64,000 nucleotides of DNA from NCBI RefSeq assembly GCF_900604535.1, contig NZ_UWOT01000002.1, positions 1 to 64,000 on the forward strand. Direction: 5' to 3'. Made by a program: the position numbers and the translations under genes. This document shows, piece by piece, positions 50,646-61,104 of the stretch (its first letter is position 1; each line of letters begins with the position of its first letter). The notes beneath the pieces were generated by a model, which had not been told where the DNA came from, made no database searches, and was given only the letters and a program-made list of their open reading frames with translations. This stretch comes from Romboutsia_E sp900604535 (lineage in GTDB: Bacteria > Bacillota > Clostridia > Peptostreptococcales > Peptostreptococcaceae).

Positions 50646-51737
50646 TTAATTACTTAGATCAATATTTTTTGATTCAACAAACTTGACAATATATATTTTT
50701 AAGACACCCATTATAGGCACTGATAAAATCATTCCAGGTATTCCAAAGAATCCTCCACCTACTGTAACTGCAAGTATTGTTAAAAATGGACTAAGTCCAA
50801 GTTGACCTCCAACTATTTTAGGTTCAATTACAGCAACTTCTATTTGCTGAACTAAAATCAAATATATTAAAGAGAACATGGCTATTTTAGGATCATAAAA
50901 TAAGTTGATTATTACAACTGGCGTCATTCCTATAACAGGACCAAAGTACGGGATTAAGTTCATGAAACCTACTAAAGTACCAAATAGAATGGAATACTTA
51001 GATCCTATAAAATAAAGACCTATTGCTGATAATAACCCAACTATAGCTGAATCTAAAATTTTTCCCGAGAAATATTTACCGATATTAGAGTTTAAATTAC
51101 TACAAATATCTAATATTAAATTTCCAAACTTTCTGCCAAAAACTATGTACACCGATTTTTTAGAAAAAGATAAGAAACTTTCTTTTTCTAAAAGAATATA
51201 AAAACATATAATAAATGCTAAACAAAATTGTATTATAAATTTACCTATAGAAAATGTAGTATTGAATATATTACCAATATAACCTATAAATAAGTTGCTA
51301 AATTGAGGCATAGCAGACATAATTTTATTCATAACATCTTTTAAGGTATTAGGGTCAATAGTTTTTAAGCTTTCACCAAACTTAAATAAAAAATCTTGAG
51401 TTTGCTTAGCATAAGTTGGTAATTGATTTACTATATCAGAAATACTTTCAATTAAAGATGGAACTGTAAAAATTATAAATCCGCCAAGTAAAATAAGAAA
51501 AAATCCATAGGTTATAAATAACGAAAATATCCTCTTTAACTTAAGTTTTTTTTCAATAAAATTTACAACTGGATTAAGTATGTAAGCTAATATAAATGCT
51601 ATTACAAATGGAGTAAGTAATGATAATAATAAGCTTACTATACTAAAAAAATAATCATAGTTATCTATAAATTTAATTAATATATATGAGACAACTACAG
51701 TAAGCACAATATTTAAGTAAATCTTTTTTTCTTTCAA
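50646..51737 (-). CDS. AI-2E family permease (PerM/YdiK type)
   Basis: 363 residues with about eight membrane helices and the family motifs GFMNLIPYFGPVIG (about 265-280) and LILVQQIEVAVIEPKIVG (about 300-317). Members are secondary transporters; some export autoinducer-2 and some act as Na+(Li+)/H+ antiporters. The sequence does not tell which. It is divergent from the csp locus, but a functional link is not implied. Confidence 0.85.
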   Translation of the reverse strand: MKEKKIYLNIVLTVVVSYILIKFIDNYDYFFSIVSLLLSLLTPFVIAFILAYILNPVVNFIEKKLKLKRIFSLFITYGFFLILLGGFIIFTVPSLIESISDIVNQLPTYAKQTQDFLFKFGESLKTIDPNTLKDVMNKIMSAMPQFSNLFIGYIGNIFNTTFSIGKFIIQFCLAFIICFYILLEKESFLSFSKKSVYIVFGRKFGNLILDICSNLNSNIGKYFSGKILDSAIVGLLSAIGLYFIGSKYSILFGTLVGFMNLIPYFGPVIGMTPVVIINLFYDPKIAMFSLIYLILVQQIEVAVIEPKIVGGQLGLSPFLTILAVTVGGGFFGIPGMILSVPIMGVLKIYIVKFVESKNIDLSN

Positions 51738-51899
51738 AACAACACATCCTTTTAGTCATATAAATTAAATTAACTTCAATATAATTAATAGTAGTATTAT
51801 ACAATAAAAATATTAGCAATACCTATAGATTTTATGAAACTTAATAAATATTTAAGAAAATATATAGGTATAAAAATTATTTTCTAGGAGGTGAATGTT

Positions 51900-54800
51900 A
51901 TGGATTATGAAGTAATAGTTAAATACAGTGGAGATATATTATTTCTTGAAAGTAAATTAGGCGTTTCTGTTGAAATACTAACACCTATATATGCTATAAT
52001 AACGGCCGAAACAGAAGATCAAATTAGGGATTTACTTTCATATCCTCAGATAGAATATATAGAAAAACCATTCATACTTCAAAGTCAAGATACCCAGAGT
52101 TTCTCAAGTACAGGTATAAGTAATTTTAAAAATAGAAGTGGATTAACTGGAAAAGGAACTTTACTAGGGATAATTGATTCTGGAATTGATTATACATTGC
52201 CAGTATTTAAAGATAGTGAAGGTAAATCAAGAATATTATATTATTGGGATCAAGAAACCCCAGGAAATCCACCAGATGGATTTAAGGAAGGTACATTATA
52301 TACAAATGAAGATATAAACAATGCAATAGAAAGTCAAAGCATACCAATATCATTATCAAACTTTCATGGAACTCATGTCGCAAGTATAGCATCTCAAATT
52401 GCAAGTGAAGCGAATTTAATAGTAGTTAAGGTAGGAAGTAGGACTGTAGATAATTATTCAAGAAGCACGGAATTTATGAGAGCCATAAAGTTTATATTAG
52501 ATAGGGCTTTAGAATTACAAATGCCAGTGGCAATAAATATGAGCTACGGAAGTAATGAAGGATCTCATAGGGGATTATCATTATTTGATCAATATATAGA
52601 TGATATGTGCTTATTTTGGAAAAATAATATTGTTGTTGCAGCGGGAAATAATAGGAATAAAGGTGGACATAAAAATATAAAATTAGAAAATGAAATTGAG
52701 GAAGTTGAATTTACTATAGGTGAAAATGAAAGAGTCATAAATATAAATATATGGCCTAATTTTGCAGATGATTTTAATGTGTACTTAGTAAATCCTTCAA
52801 ATCAAAAAACTCAGTCAATTTCTTTAACATCAGGTGAAGTAAGAAATTCAATAGGAACAACAAGAATAAAAGGGTATTTTTATCCTATTGCTCCATATTC
52901 ATTACAAAGAAGAGTAACATTTCAACTAACAACAAGTAGTCAAATAACACCTGGAATATGGAAAATAGTGTTCGAACCAGTAAAGATAGTAGAAGGGAAT
53001 ATAGATATATATCTTCCAACATCAGAAGGGTTAAGTAAAGATACTAGATTTCTGACTCCAACAACTGAACTTACAGTAACTGTTCCGGGAACAGCAAGTA
53101 GAGTTATAACTGTAGGAAGTTATAATTCTAAAACAGATGTTGTTTCTATATTTTCTGGTGAAGGTGATTTCGAAAGATGTGCATTTAAGCCAGATATATT
53201 GGCTCCAGGAGAAGAAATATTATCCTACTTACCTGGAGGTAATCAAGGCGCTTTAAGTGGAACTAGTATGGCTACTCCACATGTTACAGGAGTATGTTCT
53301 TTACTTTTACAATGGGGAGTTGTAAATAATAATGATCCATTTTTATATTCAGCAAAGCTTAAGGCACTATTATTAAAATCAGCAAGAAGAGTTGAATATA
53401 TATCTTATCCAAATAGTCTAAGAGGGTATGGGTTATTAAATTTAGCAACACTAGAATTAGATCAATTAGCAGATCTTAATGAAGATTTAGATTATTTTTA
53501 TAGAAAAAAAACAAGTAGAAGAAAAATAAAGAAAAAGAAAAAAATAAAAAACTATTACTTTAGGCAAAGTAATCTTTTTAATGGAATAATTGTCTTATAT
53601 GAACCAGGGTTTGAAGAAGAATTAAGGAGAGTTGCTCCAGAAGCCGATTTTTTTAAGTTAAGTGATAACTTTGCAATTGTTTTTTTTAATGAAAGTAACT
53701 TAAATGCAATAGCATCATCAATATCTGTTCCTTCTATAACAAGATTACTACCACTTACTAAACTTTCTATATTAGGAAGAATTAATATGGGAACTGAAAA
53801 TGGAGTTAATGCGAATGAAGAAATTGGAGTTAATTTTTTTAAAAATAATCCAGATATAAACTTAAATGGAAGAGGTGTTTTGATAGGGGTATTTGGAAGT
53901 GGAATTGACTATTTGCATCCAGATTTTATATATCCAGATGGAACATCTAAAATATTATATTTATGGGATCAAACAAAAGAAGGAAATCCTCCAGATGGAT
54001 ATACTATAGGAACTGAGTACACTAGAGAACAGATAAATGAAGCTATAGAACAACAAGATTCATCATTATCAACAGATGAGGAAGGATATGGAACTATATT
54101 ATCTGGAATTTGTGCTGGCCTTGGAAATTTAAATAGTGATTATGCAGGAGTTGCAGAAGATGCAGAATTAATAATAGTAAAATTAGCAAAATTTGATGAT
54201 ATTTATAGTAATGCAATGGCTTTGGTAGCAACTCAATATGCTTATGAAAAAGCAGACCAATTAAATATGCCAATAGTTATTAATAATATATATGGAACAA
54301 ACTCATTAGCAGGAATAAGCAGTAGAACTTTAAGTGATAAGATATTTTTTAATAGAGGCACTTGTGTAGTTAGCGCAGTGGGAAATGAGGGAAATGCAGA
54401 AACGCATACAAGTGGAAGGATATTATTTACAGGTGATAATCAAGATATAGAACTTGAGATAGAAAGTGAAGAAGCTAGTTTGACAATAGAAATATGGTTA
54501 AATAAACCAGATACTGCAGAAGCATCTGTTATTAGTCCTACAGGAGAACCAAGCAAACAACCACAAGTAAGCGACTTTTACACATCTGTAGGAAAATTTG
54601 ATTTAGAGGGTACTATTTATGGAATAACATATATATATCCAACAACTTATTCAGGTCAACAACAAATAATTATAAACCTATTAAATGTAAAAACAGGGAT
54701 TTGGAAAATTCGCCTAATCGGTGATTATATAACTAATGGAGTGTATAATGCTTACTTACCCAATAGGGTATTATTAAATCCAGGTACTAAATTTAGAAAC

Positions 54801-55217
54801 CCTAGTCCAGAAAAAACTATAAATTACCCAGCTACATATAGTGATGTCATAGCAGTGGGTGCGTATGATAGTATAAATCGTGGTTTATGGCAAGAATCAT
54901 CGAGAGGGCCTACGATAAGTGGTTTGCTTAAACCGGATATTATAGCTCCAGGTGTAAATATTATAGGACCATATCCTGGAAGTAGATATGCAACCATAAC
55001 AGGAACTGCAGCATCTGCAAGTTATACTTCAGGATGTGTAGCAATGCTTTTACAATATTTATTAGTAGAAGGTAATTATCCTGATAAAGCCTTTGTTCAA
55101 AAAATAAGGACTTTATTTAGAGCAGGTGCCACTAGAAATAATGATAATATATATCCAAATAATAATTATGGATATGGTATTTTAAATATAAGAGGTGTTT
55201 TTGAAATACTTAGATAG
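51900..55217 (+). CDS. cspBA: CspBA: CspB subtilisin-like germination protease fused to CspA pseudoprotease
   Basis: 1105 residues from ATG 51900 (AGGAGG upstream). The CspB half is a subtilase with an intact triad: D93 (IIDSGID), H156 (FHGTHVA), S456 (GTSMATP). A very basic linker (about 535-550) and a FRQS sequence (554-557) join it to a CspA half in which all three residues are changed: G666 (FGSGID), Y730 (GYGTI), A1037 (GTAASAS). In C. difficile CspB cleaves pro-SleC, while CspA controls CspC incorporation and the co-germinant response; YabG is reported to cut at SRQS sites. The next gene, cspC, starts 11 bp downstream. Expression in the forespore is expected but I could not define a sigma-G promoter. 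Confidence 0.95.
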   Translation: MDYEVIVKYSGDILFLESKLGVSVEILTPIYAIITAETEDQIRDLLSYPQIEYIEKPFILQSQDTQSFSSTGISNFKNRSGLTGKGTLLGIIDSGIDYTLPVFKDSEGKSRILYYWDQETPGNPPDGFKEGTLYTNEDINNAIESQSIPISLSNFHGTHVASIASQIASEANLIVVKVGSRTVDNYSRSTEFMRAIKFILDRALELQMPVAINMSYGSNEGSHRGLSLFDQYIDDMCLFWKNNIVVAAGNNRNKGGHKNIKLENEIEEVEFTIGENERVININIWPNFADDFNVYLVNPSNQKTQSISLTSGEVRNSIGTTRIKGYFYPIAPYSLQRRVTFQLTTSSQITPGIWKIVFEPVKIVEGNIDIYLPTSEGLSKDTRFLTPTTELTVTVPGTASRVITVGSYNSKTDVVSIFSGEGDFERCAFKPDILAPGEEILSYLPGGNQGALSGTSMATPHVTGVCSLLLQWGVVNNNDPFLYSAKLKALLLKSARRVEYISYPNSLRGYGLLNLATLELDQLADLNEDLDYFYRKKTSRRKIKKKKKIKNYYFRQSNLFNGIIVLYEPGFEEELRRVAPEADFFKLSDNFAIVFFNESNLNAIASSISVPSITRLLPLTKLSILGRINMGTENGVNANEEIGVNFFKNNPDINLNGRGVLIGVFGSGIDYLHPDFIYPDGTSKILYLWDQTKEGNPPDGYTIGTEYTREQINEAIEQQDSSLSTDEEGYGTILSGICAGLGNLNSDYAGVAEDAELIIVKLAKFDDIYSNAMALVATQYAYEKADQLNMPIVINNIYGTNSLAGISSRTLSDKIFFNRGTCVVSAVGNEGNAETHTSGRILFTGDNQDIELEIESEEASLTIEIWLNKPDTAEASVISPTGEPSKQPQVSDFYTSVGKFDLEGTIYGITYIYPTTYSGQQQIIINLLNVKTGIWKIRLIGDYITNGVYNAYLPNRVLLNPGTKFRNPSPEKTINYPATYSDVIAVGAYDSINRGLWQESSRGPTISGLLKPDIIAPGVNIIGPYPGSRYATITGTAASASYTSGCVAMLLQYLLVEGNYPDKAFVQKIRTLFRAGATRNNDNIYPNNNYGYGILNIRGVFEILR

Positions 55218-55228
55218 TGGGGGAGATT

Positions 55229-56908
55229 ATGGGAAAATCATACTCAATAGTATATGTAGGGGATATATCTAATGCTTTAAGTAGAAATGGCTTAAATGAT
55301 TTTATGGTTTTAAATAATCAACTTACAGTTTTATATACAGATGATGATTTTAATTCATTAAGGCTGAATAGAATAGAAGAAATTGCATGGTGGCAAGAGG
55401 GAAGGCCTATTAGTAGTTTGATACAAATTGGGGAAGGTATCTCTGATGGAGAAACAGTATCTAGTGCATCTCAAGTTGAATATATAGAAAATAATCCATA
55501 TATAACTGTAAAAGGTGAAGGTGTTATGATTGCTATAATAGATTCAGGAATTGATTATTTACATCCGGATTTTATAAATGATGATAACACTAGTAAGATT
55601 ATTTCTATATGGGACCAAAATGGAAATGAAGATGAAAAAAGTCCTCCTCAAGGCATGATTTTTGGAAGTGAATTTACAAGAGAAGATTTAAATAGGGCAA
55701 TACTAGAAAATGATCCTAGTCTAACTGTAGATAATATTGGAACGGGAACAATTGCAGCAGGAATAGCTTCTGGATCTGGAAGAAAAAATCCTTTATACAA
55801 GGGTGTAGCTCCAAAAAGTGAGTTGGTTGTAGTTAAATTAAGAGAATATGAAGGAACATTTTTAGAGGGTAGAATCAACTATATAAATAATGATTTCTTA
55901 GCGGCTATTAAATATATAATAGATGTAGCGGAAAAAGAAAATAAACTGACTATAATAAATTTAACTGTAGGAGAAAGATCAAGATCTGTAATTTTAACTA
56001 ACTTACTAGATACATTTGAGTTTTTAACCAGAACAGGTATTGTTGTAGTTAGTGGTGCTGGAAATGAAGGTAATACAAATATACACTATGAAGGGATATT
56101 AAAAAATTTATCTTCTACGGATGTTATTTTAGAAGTAGGAAATCAAAAAGCATTAGACATAACAATGTGTCCGAATGGACCAGGAAGAAGTGGAATTCAA
56201 TTAATATCTCCATCAGGAGAATTAAGTTATAGAGTAGATTATTCTCCTGACAATGAGGTATATAGAGGAAAATTTAATTTAGAAAATACAACTTATGAAA
56301 TACAAGCAATATATCCATGGCTTTTATCTGGTAATGGAGAAGTGTATATAAAAATAAATAATATAAAGCCAGGTATTTGGACAATAAGAACCTTTCCAGA
56401 ATTTGTGACAACTGGTGAATTTGATTTGTATTTACCAAATGGTAACTTAATTTCTAGCAATACTAAGTTTTTGGACCCAAATTCATTTACAACTATAACT
56501 TTATATGGAGCAACTGATAGTGTAATAACAGTAGGGGCATTTAATGACAAAACTAATAGCATGTGGATTGGATCATCAAAAGGTCCTATAAGAGCTAGAA
56601 CTACAATAAAACCTGATATAGTTGCTCCTGGAGTAGATATTATATCTACGTTTATAAATCAAGAATATATAAAATCTACAGGAACTGGTGTAAGTAGTTC
56701 ATTAACATGTGGAGTTTTAGCATTAATTATGGAATATATATCACTAGAAGGAGGATATCAAAGAAACTCTTTATTTACTCAAGTTTTAAAAACATACTTA
56801 ATGCTTGGAGCAACTAAAAGTCCTATATACACATATCCAAATGATTCTCAAGGATATGGAATTTTAAATTTAAGATCAACAATAGAAGCTATAGCAAATA
56901 ATCTATGA
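55229..56908 (+). CDS. cspC: CspC germinant-sensing pseudoprotease
   Basis: 559 residues from ATG 55229 (GGGGGAG upstream). A subtilisin-like fold that keeps the Asp (IIDSGID) but has T172 in place of His (GTGTIAAG) and G487 in place of Ser (GTGVSSSL). C. difficile CspC has the same two changes (T170, G485) and acts as a bile-acid and co-germinant signalling protein without catalysis. The length matches (557 in C. difficile). It is translated together with cspBA. This species probably uses Csp-based germinant sensing. Confidence 0.95.
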   Translation: MGKSYSIVYVGDISNALSRNGLNDFMVLNNQLTVLYTDDDFNSLRLNRIEEIAWWQEGRPISSLIQIGEGISDGETVSSASQVEYIENNPYITVKGEGVMIAIIDSGIDYLHPDFINDDNTSKIISIWDQNGNEDEKSPPQGMIFGSEFTREDLNRAILENDPSLTVDNIGTGTIAAGIASGSGRKNPLYKGVAPKSELVVVKLREYEGTFLEGRINYINNDFLAAIKYIIDVAEKENKLTIINLTVGERSRSVILTNLLDTFEFLTRTGIVVVSGAGNEGNTNIHYEGILKNLSSTDVILEVGNQKALDITMCPNGPGRSGIQLISPSGELSYRVDYSPDNEVYRGKFNLENTTYEIQAIYPWLLSGNGEVYIKINNIKPGIWTIRTFPEFVTTGEFDLYLPNGNLISSNTKFLDPNSFTTITLYGATDSVITVGAFNDKTNSMWIGSSKGPIRARTTIKPDIVAPGVDIISTFINQEYIKSTGTGVSSSLTCGVLALIMEYISLEGGYQRNSLFTQVLKTYLMLGATKSPIYTYPNDSQGYGILNLRSTIEAIANNL

Positions 56909-57027
56909 ATTTAAAAAAGATAATATATTTTACTATATATTAAAATATATGTAATTTGTAATAATGTGAATTTATCACAAAAAAAAGTTAATAATAATTA
57001 AAAAGGCAACAAGAGGTGGTGACTTTG

Positions 57028-57219
57028 ATGCAGGATAAAGCTAAAGCATTAAATGGTGAAAATAATCGTAGATTAGATTTAAAACAAGCTCTTGATAGAG
57101 CTATAAATGCACCATTTGCAGATGCCCATGATGTATATTCAGAAACTAATGTTAATATACCATCTGAAGAAAATACATTACAAGCTAAAGATTGGGTAGA
57201 TAATGGAAGTAGAACTTAA
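57028..57219 (+). CDS. Small DUF3787-family spore protein
   Basis: 63 residues from ATG 57028, 8 bases after AAGAGGTGG; the GTG at 57016 overlaps that site. The C-terminal half has the DUF3787 pattern (ADAHDVYSETNVNIPSE and then LQAKDWVDNGSRT). Members in C. difficile are annotated as spore surface proteins. Directly behind cspC, so a role in the spore coat or cortex is plausible. No enzymatic features. Confidence 0.75.
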   Translation: MQDKAKALNGENNRRLDLKQALDRAINAPFADAHDVYSETNVNIPSEENTLQAKDWVDNGSRT

Positions 57220-57228
57220 TATAATTAA

Positions 57229-57264
57229 AATAAAAGGGCTATCTAATTAGATAACCCTTTTATT
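57229..57264. terminator. Bidirectional terminator
   Basis: AATAAAAGGG-TATCT / AGATA-CCCTTTTATT stem, one mismatch, AATT loop. Confidence 0.82.
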
Positions 57265-57670
57265 GAGAAGGAACAACTATATATTGCCCTGCTTCTATAT
57301 TGTAGTCATCTGATATAATATTTATATTTTCTTTATATACAATTTTTCTAAAATATTTTAAGTCTTCATTACTAATATCATAATTATATTTTTTTATAAT
57401 ATCATCTATTGTTTCTCCGGAAACAACGAGATGCTTAGTAAATGTTCTATCTGACATTATTTTATTATAAGCATTTTTATAAGGAATTTCATAAAGTTTT
57501 GCTACTAAAGGTATATTTTTATATGCATAACTAGAAACTTCATCTAAACAAGTTATATAATCATAAAATCCATCTCTGAAAACTTGAGATATAGATTTAT
57601 TATTGTCTACATTAGGAGCAATAAAAAATAATACTAATAAAAAGAGTAAACAATACTTCAAATATATCAC
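57260..57670 (-). CDS. Membrane-anchored LysM-like protein
   Basis: 136 residues. One N-terminal hydrophobic helix (about 5-19) anchors or exports the protein. A middle region follows, and a C-terminal LysM-like domain (about 80-136: HLVVSGETIDDIIKKYNY ... YNIEAGQYIVVPSQ) would bind peptidoglycan. Placed among spore genes, it may act on the cell wall or spore cortex. The gene stands alone. The LysM match is partial (a longer insertion than usual between the helices). Confidence 0.7.
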   Translation of the reverse strand: MIYLKYCLLFLLVLFFIAPNVDNNKSISQVFRDGFYDYITCLDEVSSYAYKNIPLVAKLYEIPYKNAYNKIMSDRTFTKHLVVSGETIDDIIKKYNYDISNEDLKYFRKIVYKENINIISDDYNIEAGQYIVVPSQ

Positions 57671-57747
57671 CTCTTAATTAGTATTATTGACAAAAATATA
57701 GGGTTTATATCAAATGAAATATAAACCCTATAATTATATATTTTTAT

Positions 57748-60700
57748 TTAACTGGGTAAAGTTATTATAAATGTACTACCTTTACCGATTTCACTTTCAA
57801 CAGATATTTTTCCATTATGAAGTTCTATTAGATGTTTAGTTATAGTAAGTCCTAGACCACTACCACCTTTTACTTCAGATGTAGAATCTATAACTTGATT
57901 AAACTTATCAAAAATTTTATCAATATTTCTTTGACTTATGCCTATACCAGTATCTTTTACGCTGATTTGAATATAGTCATCTAAATCATTTATAAATACA
58001 TCAATTTTTCCTCCAGGTGGCGTAAACTTCACTGCATTACCAATTAAATTTACAATACATCTTTCTATTTCATATCTGTCACACTCAATAATTTTTTCTT
58101 CTATCATAGTATCTATAGTAAATTCTATACCTTTACTTTCTATATAATCTTTTAATCCTAATATAGTTTCTTCGACTATAAATACAATATCTTCTTCTTT
58201 TTTATTGATAATATAGCTGTTACTTTGAAGTTTGCTAGTATCTATTATATTATTAATTATATTTAACAGACGTGTACAGTTTCTTCCCATTATATCCATA
58301 TAGTAATCAAGTTTATCAGGTGTTAGCTCATTTTTTCTGTTAAAGTCTCTTATTAATTGACCAGTACCGTTAATTACATTTAGTGGAGTTCTAAGTTCGT
58401 GAGATAAATTAACAAAGTAGTTATTTTTATTCTTTTCTAATGTAATTAATTTATTAAATAACTTTTTATTTTTTTTCATTTCAGATTTTAGTTCTTTAGT
58501 TCTATTTTCAACTAAGTTATCTAGCCTTTTAACTTTTGTCATATTAAATTTAATAATAATTAGTGTAAATATAATGTATCCTAAGATTGCTAACTTACTT
58601 TTCCAAAAAGGGGGCTTTATAATAAATGAAACTTTATTTTCGTCACTCATTATGCCATTGTAACTTAAAGCCTTAACTTTAAAAGTATATTTTCCAGGTG
58701 ATAAATTAGCATAAACTATTTTGTTAGTATGAGATAATACCCAATCGTTATCAGAACCCTCAAGCATATAATAATATTGCACACCGTCTAAATTTTTATA
58801 ATCATCAACAAAAAAACTTAAAGTAATATTATTCTCAGTAGATTCAAATTTACGATTAGAGATATCTTTATAATTTAAACCTTTAACTTCAAACTTATTG
58901 AATATTACATTAGGTTTATATTTAGAAGTATTAATATCTTTAGGTTTGAATATATTAAATCCATTTATACCACCAAAATAAAAATCTCCATTTTTATTTT
59001 TAAAGTATGACTTTCCATTAAACTCATTACTTTGAAGTCCATCTATAACTGTATAATTTTCAAACACTTTAGTTTTTGTATTGAATTTAGAGATCCCGCT
59101 ATTAGTACTCATCCAAAAATTATTGTTAGAGTCGATTAAAATACCATAAATATTATTATTAGGTAATCCATCGTTAGTTGTATAGTGAGTAAACTTTTCT
59201 GTACTAGTATCAAAAATATTTAGACCATGACTAGTTCCTATAACTATATTACCAAACATATCTTCAGTTATACTTCTAATTGAATTGTTAGTTATACTAG
59301 TATTATCATCTTCTATATTCTTATATACTTTAATAGAATTATCTTTGGGATTTAGTTCTACTAACCCTCCATCTAGAAAACAACCTATATAATATTTTCC
59401 GTTTTTACTTTCATAAATATCTCTTATAAATAAATCACTTATAGAATTTTTTATAAGATAATTTGTTATATTAGTTATTTCTTTAGTTTCAATATTCATA
59501 ACAGCTAAACCTACATTTGTTCCAATCCAAAGGTAGTTTTTGCTATCAACAAATAATGATTTTATCATATTAACAGGTAATCCATCTTCAACTGAAAAGT
59601 TTTGGATCGTTTTAGAATTTTTATTAACAATAGTAAGCCCATTTGAAGTACCTATATAAATTTCATTGTTTAGGCCTGTTATATCTTGGATAGTATTATC
59701 GCATAAACTACTATTTTCACTAGTTAAAAAGTAACGATCATCATTTTTTTTATTTATTATGTTTACACCTGTTAAACTAGTACCAACCCAAATATACTCA
59801 TCATCATCTTCATAAATTCCATGTATCATATTACTGCTTAAAGAATTTTTATCAAAGGGATCATACTTATAATGTTGAAAGTTATTATTAGGGTCGAAAA
59901 TAGAAATCCCTTTATATGTTCCAACCCAAATTAATCCACTTTTATCTTCTATTAAACAGTAGGTTTTATCATCTATAAGGCTATTTTGGTCATAAATTTT
60001 ATTTTTATAATTTATAAAGTTATCGTTTTCTGTATTATATTTAGATAATCCTCCCTGTGTATTTATCCATAAGTTGCCATTAGAATCTCTTAGTATATCT
60101 CTTATAAAATTACTAGGAATAGAATTATTTGAATTTGTATTTGTATAAACTTTAAACTCATAAGTATCAATATCTATTTTAAATAAGCCAGATCCTAAGG
60201 TAGCAATCCATATATATTTATTGTCATTATAGAGTCTATATATAGGATAGTCTGAGATAGTATTTATATTATTATTAGTAAATTCTTTAATTTTCTTTAG
60301 GTTTTTGTCTAGTTTAACTAAACCACTTTGAGTACCAAGCCAGATATCACCATTAGAATCCTCTTCTATTGAGTGTATATACTGTGTAGGTAAATCATTA
60401 TTATTATTTAAAATCCTTTCAAATGAATCTGTATTTTTATTATATAAGTTTAACCCATTTGAGGTAGTAACTAATATATCACCAGCTTTAGTAACTAAAA
60501 TTTCGCATATGCGGTCATTTGACAGTGTTCCATTATTAGACTCTGAAAAATATCTAGTAATATTATCATTTTTAGTATTTATTTTATTTAAACCATTTAT
60601 AGTAGATACCCATACATATCCTTCATTATCTTCAATTATATCTACAATATAATTGCTGCTAATGGTATTTTTATTATAAATATCGTGAGTATATTTTTCA

Positions 60701-60930
60701 AAGTTATATCCATTGTATTTATTTAAACCATCATTAGTTCCTATCCAAATATAGCCATTGCTATCTTGAAAAATAGTTTCTACTGTAGATTGGGATAACC
60801 CATCTTCAATTGTAATACTTCTGAAATTTATGTTATCAGGAGTATTAGCATAAGATAAAACTGGACTTAAAATAATAATAAATAAAGCTAATAAAAATTT
60901 ATCTATAAAACTTTTTATGTTCTTTGTCAT
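57748..60930 (-). CDS. Beta-propeller sensor histidine kinase (two-component regulator propeller type)
   Basis: 1060 residues. Signal peptide (about 1-28), about fourteen two-component-regulator propeller repeats (many copies of a D-x-x-G-x-I-W-I-G-T pattern, such as SNGYIWIGTNDGL, up to about 690), a Y_Y_Y domain, one membrane helix (about 783-800), a coiled coil and HisKA with H844 in NLSHELRTP, then an HATPase domain (N-box NLIGNAVKF, G-box GSGLGLTI). Unlike hybrid Bacteroides homologues it has no receiver or DNA-binding domain, and no response regulator gene is adjacent, so it is an orphan kinase sensing an extracytoplasmic ligand. Confidence 0.9.
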   Translation of the reverse strand: MTKNIKSFIDKFLLALFIIILSPVLSYANTPDNINFRSITIEDGLSQSTVETIFQDSNGYIWIGTNDGLNKYNGYNFEKYTHDIYNKNTISSNYIVDIIEDNEGYVWVSTINGLNKINTKNDNITRYFSESNNGTLSNDRICEILVTKAGDILVTTSNGLNLYNKNTDSFERILNNNNDLPTQYIHSIEEDSNGDIWLGTQSGLVKLDKNLKKIKEFTNNNINTISDYPIYRLYNDNKYIWIATLGSGLFKIDIDTYEFKVYTNTNSNNSIPSNFIRDILRDSNGNLWINTQGGLSKYNTENDNFINYKNKIYDQNSLIDDKTYCLIEDKSGLIWVGTYKGISIFDPNNNFQHYKYDPFDKNSLSSNMIHGIYEDDDEYIWVGTSLTGVNIINKKNDDRYFLTSENSSLCDNTIQDITGLNNEIYIGTSNGLTIVNKNSKTIQNFSVEDGLPVNMIKSLFVDSKNYLWIGTNVGLAVMNIETKEITNITNYLIKNSISDLFIRDIYESKNGKYYIGCFLDGGLVELNPKDNSIKVYKNIEDDNTSITNNSIRSITEDMFGNIVIGTSHGLNIFDTSTEKFTHYTTNDGLPNNNIYGILIDSNNNFWMSTNSGISKFNTKTKVFENYTVIDGLQSNEFNGKSYFKNKNGDFYFGGINGFNIFKPKDINTSKYKPNVIFNKFEVKGLNYKDISNRKFESTENNITLSFFVDDYKNLDGVQYYYMLEGSDNDWVLSHTNKIVYANLSPGKYTFKVKALSYNGIMSDENKVSFIIKPPFWKSKLAILGYIIFTLIIIKFNMTKVKRLDNLVENRTKELKSEMKKNKKLFNKLITLEKNKNNYFVNLSHELRTPLNVINGTGQLIRDFNRKNELTPDKLDYYMDIMGRNCTRLLNIINNIIDTSKLQSNSYIINKKEEDIVFIVEETILGLKDYIESKGIEFTIDTMIEEKIIECDRYEIERCIVNLIGNAVKFTPPGGKIDVFINDLDDYIQISVKDTGIGISQRNIDKIFDKFNQVIDSTSEVKGGSGLGLTITKHLIELHNGKISVESEIGKGSTFIITLPS

Positions 60931-61104
60931 TATTCACCTCGAGAGCTTATTATGTAATCTATAATTAGACTATATCAAAAAATAGGAAATTAATAAATTA
61001 TAATTGAGTAATAAAATGTAAAAAACATAAAAAAATAAAGATATTGACTAAAATTTTAGAAGTTGGTATAATCTTCTTACAATATAGTAATACTAGAACT
61101 AAAG

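Noticed and set aside
51738..51899. Forespore sigma-G promoter before cspBA
   Set aside because: Expected from biology, but no convincing -35/-10 pair of that type could be picked out of this A+T-rich stretch.
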